From Veillonella sp. 3310 (lineage in GTDB: Bacteria > Bacillota > Negativicutes > Veillonellales > Veillonellaceae): 64,000 bases of DNA. The notes under the pieces were generated by a model. It was given only the letters and a program-made list of their open reading frames with translations, searched no databases and was not told the DNA's origin. This document shows positions 62,328 through 64,000 of the stretch, in pieces. A program made the position numbers and the translations under genes. Where the stretch lies: the NCBI RefSeq assembly GCF_003999875.1, contig NZ_RQVJ01000001.1, forward strand, positions 372,001-436,000. The letters run 5' to 3'. Position 1 is the first letter of the stretch; each line of letters begins with the position of its first letter.

Positions 62328-63296
62328 CTAGTTTGCACAATAGGCTAAACATATATCTTGAAATTGATTCATATCTGCTATACCTTGGCGACTTTGCAAA
62401 ATTAAATGATACAACTGGCTAATCAACTTTGCCACTGCTGGAATTTGAATTTTTCGGCGAGCTTCAAAGGCTAATTTGATTGTATAGGGATTGGCTTTCA
62501 TCCCCTTTTCCTTAAATAAACATTGGATCTCCGGTAATGTCATCCCATAATAAGCACATTCACTGACCATGAGTTGTAAATGCATTTGATTATGCACATA
62601 AGCCATCGCCATATCTACACTTTTGTTTTTTAACATAGAAGGAAACAGGTCTAGCAATGTCCTCGCATCTCTTGCTAATAAAGCATCTTTAAAACGGAAA
62701 ATATTTTTCTCTCCAAAGTCCGTCATATACTCTTTTAAAAATGGTGCTGTTATGGATTCTCCTTTATTGAGTAGGAGGAACAATCGATCAAATTCTGTAC
62801 GCAAAAATGCTAAGGGCACATCTTTCCACAAATCTACCAAGTCACGTACATATGCCATGCCATCAGGATCTATCTTTTGCTTATGCGCCTTACAATATTG
62901 TTGTATCCACTGAAAGAGCGCTTCTCCCTCTACTTTTTCAAACTTAAAGGATTCTACAGCTCCCAAAAATGATTTATTTCCTTGCAACCGTCCATCAATA
63001 GTTTCGGCATACACTAGAATAATAGGGTCTTCTCCACTATAACTTTGTAAATAATCTCGCAACCCTTGCCACTCTGGATCCATCTTTTTCTTTGGTTTAT
63101 CAAAGATGGGCAAATGGATAAGCAAAAATACTCGTGGCTCACCAAAGAGGGATACTTCTTGTAATTGTCCTAAAATAGAACCCGGACCTTGCTCCTCACG
63201 CAAGGTAAGCAAGGTCCGATCTGTATATTGATGTAAGAGATTCTGTTTTTTTTCTTCTAATAATTGTGGTTCATCTCCATAGAGTAATGTAACCAT
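62328..63296 (-). CDS. holA: DNA polymerase III delta subunit HolA
   Basis: 322 residues. AAA+ fold without Walker residues: LLYGDEPQLLEEKKQ, PRVFLLIHLPIF, and the C-terminal collar (FRFKDALLARDARTLLDL, MAYVHNQMHLQLMVSE). It opens the sliding clamp in the loader. GAGGTG precedes the ATG. Downstream is vanW and upstream a ComEC-like gene, a normal neighbourhood for holA. Confidence 0.9.
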   Translation of the reverse strand: MVTLLYGDEPQLLEEKKQNLLHQYTDRTLLTLREEQGPGSILGQLQEVSLFGEPRVFLLIHLPIFDKPKKKMDPEWQGLRDYLQSYSGEDPIILVYAETIDGRLQGNKSFLGAVESFKFEKVEGEALFQWIQQYCKAHKQKIDPDGMAYVRDLVDLWKDVPLAFLRTEFDRLFLLLNKGESITAPFLKEYMTDFGEKNIFRFKDALLARDARTLLDLFPSMLKNKSVDMAMAYVHNQMHLQLMVSECAYYGMTLPEIQCLFKEKGMKANPYTIKLAFEARRKIQIPAVAKLISQLYHLILQSRQGIADMNQFQDICLAYCAN

Positions 63297-63306
63297 CTGT
63301 CACCTC

Positions 63307-64000
63307 TTATAATGTTACTACATTGTCTTCATCACTGCCTACAATATACACGCCTTCCTCCACATCAAATTGACTATGCAAGGTACTCCATACGATAAAC
63401 TGCGTTATCCCTTGTTCTTGATAGTGCAACAATTGATTACTAGCTGTGAGGCCATATATTGTATTCATTTCTCTCTTAGTATTATACACTATTTCTTGAA
63501 CTTTTTCTCCTTCTTTTCTAGGGTGAAAATGAAACTTTCTCTGTCCTGTTACGATAATTTCATAGCCTGCTTTGGTATGAAGTTGTACAGATAACCAATC
63601 TAGTGTTAGCTCTTTACCAGCTTGTCCTTTACTGTATAGATGTTCTAAGGTATCAACATGCGTATATCCCTTCTGATACCCCTCTATAAAAACACCATTC
63701 CACTGACTAAATCCACGATGATGCAAGGCATCGACACATTGTTTCATAGCTCGCGGTGAAATATCGCCATTCTTAGCATCTATATAGAGGTATGCCTCCC
63801 TATGAAAGCCTGTTTTGCAGATCATGAAAGCTGGTCCTGAAGAGATAGCGATAGGCACCACTTGCACTACTGGTTTGACATAGGATAGTCCTAAGGGCAA
63901 CATACCTAGTACTAATAGTGCAATGCTAGCAATCCTATTCCATGCTACTTGAATAGGCGCTTTCAGTGCCAATAGCCAATATACATACCCTACGCCCATA
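63307..64000 (-). CDS. ComEC-like competence protein, C-terminal part
   Basis: At least 231 residues are visible, and the gene continues past the window edge. The first part has membrane helices (YVYWLLALKAPI, IASIALLVLGMLPLGL) followed by a beta-rich domain (SSGPAFMICK, YLYIDAKNGDISPRAM, GVYIVGSDEDNVV). The location before holA and the helix-then-globular layout suggest ComEC. The usual HxHxDH metallo-lactamase motif is not seen. Identity moderate. Confidence 0.5.
   Translation of the reverse strand, partial: MGVGYVYWLLALKAPIQVAWNRIASIALLVLGMLPLGLSYVKPVVQVVPIAISSGPAFMICKTGFHREAYLYIDAKNGDISPRAMKQCVDALHHRGFSQWNGVFIEGYQKGYTHVDTLEHLYSKGQAGKELTLDWLSVQLHTKAGYEIIVTGQRKFHFHPRKEGEKVQEIVYNTKREMNTIYGLTASNQLLHYQEQGITQFIVWSTLHSQFDVEEGVYIVGSDEDNVVTL

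Overview
The window is AT-rich DNA from a bacterium of the class Negativicutes, most likely Veillonella or a close relative. Three things point there. A Firmicutes-type gene set (PolC, Sbp, a DUF881 protein, MraZ) sits beside a secreted outer-membrane beta-barrel protein, so the cell has two membranes. MurE carries the DNPR motif of meso-diaminopimelate ligases. The division cluster is reduced, which fits a coccus. The genus is inferred from gene content; no 16S gene is present.

Layout. (1) 1-10354: the early, immunity and integration half of a prophage. A leftward lytic operon carries Cro-like and HTH proteins, small orphan genes, Gp157, ERF, a NinB-like protein, HNH, a replication initiator, a DnaC-like loader and a DUF3310 protein. 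A divergent operator region lies at 6985-7086. Rightward genes follow: repressor, a SLATT/DUF4231 membrane protein, a TIR-like protein, an ImmA peptidase and a tyrosine integrase. The left end of the prophage is outside the window. (2) 10631-12589: bioY with a hotdog-fold gene, then an outer-membrane protein. (3) 12613-26230: the leftward division and cell-wall cluster mraZ-rsmH-ftsL-murE-murF-mraY-murD-murG-murC-ddl-ftsQ-DUF881-sbp-ftsZ. It lacks ftsI, ftsW, ftsA and murB. (4) 26668-35351: an aminotransferase, the branched-chain amino acid ABC transporter livJHMGF, and the SAM by-product genes ahcY and mtnP. (5) 35478-45951: a complete type III-A CRISPR-Cas system (cas1-cas2-csm1-5-cas6-csm6) with an array of 12 repeats transcribed leftward. 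(6) 46081-54064: a secreted orphan, nadE, a pyruvate formate-lyase split into two genes plus its activase, and gltS. (7) 54354-64000: gntP and gntK behind polC, a vanW-family gene, holA, and a partial ComEC-like gene.

Points of most interest: the SLATT plus TIR-like pair in the prophage immunity region, which may be a small phage-borne defence module; a triple palindrome (consensus GTYGANNTCRAC) beside it; CRISPR spacers that read as mRNA sense, so the crRNAs are antisense to phage transcripts, one of them matching the Walker B region of a DnaC-like loader related to the resident prophage's own; an iteron-like origin inside the phage initiator gene; a split pyruvate formate-lyase; and a PolC without its proofreading exonuclease insertion. 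All assignments come from reading motifs and context; no database search was possible.
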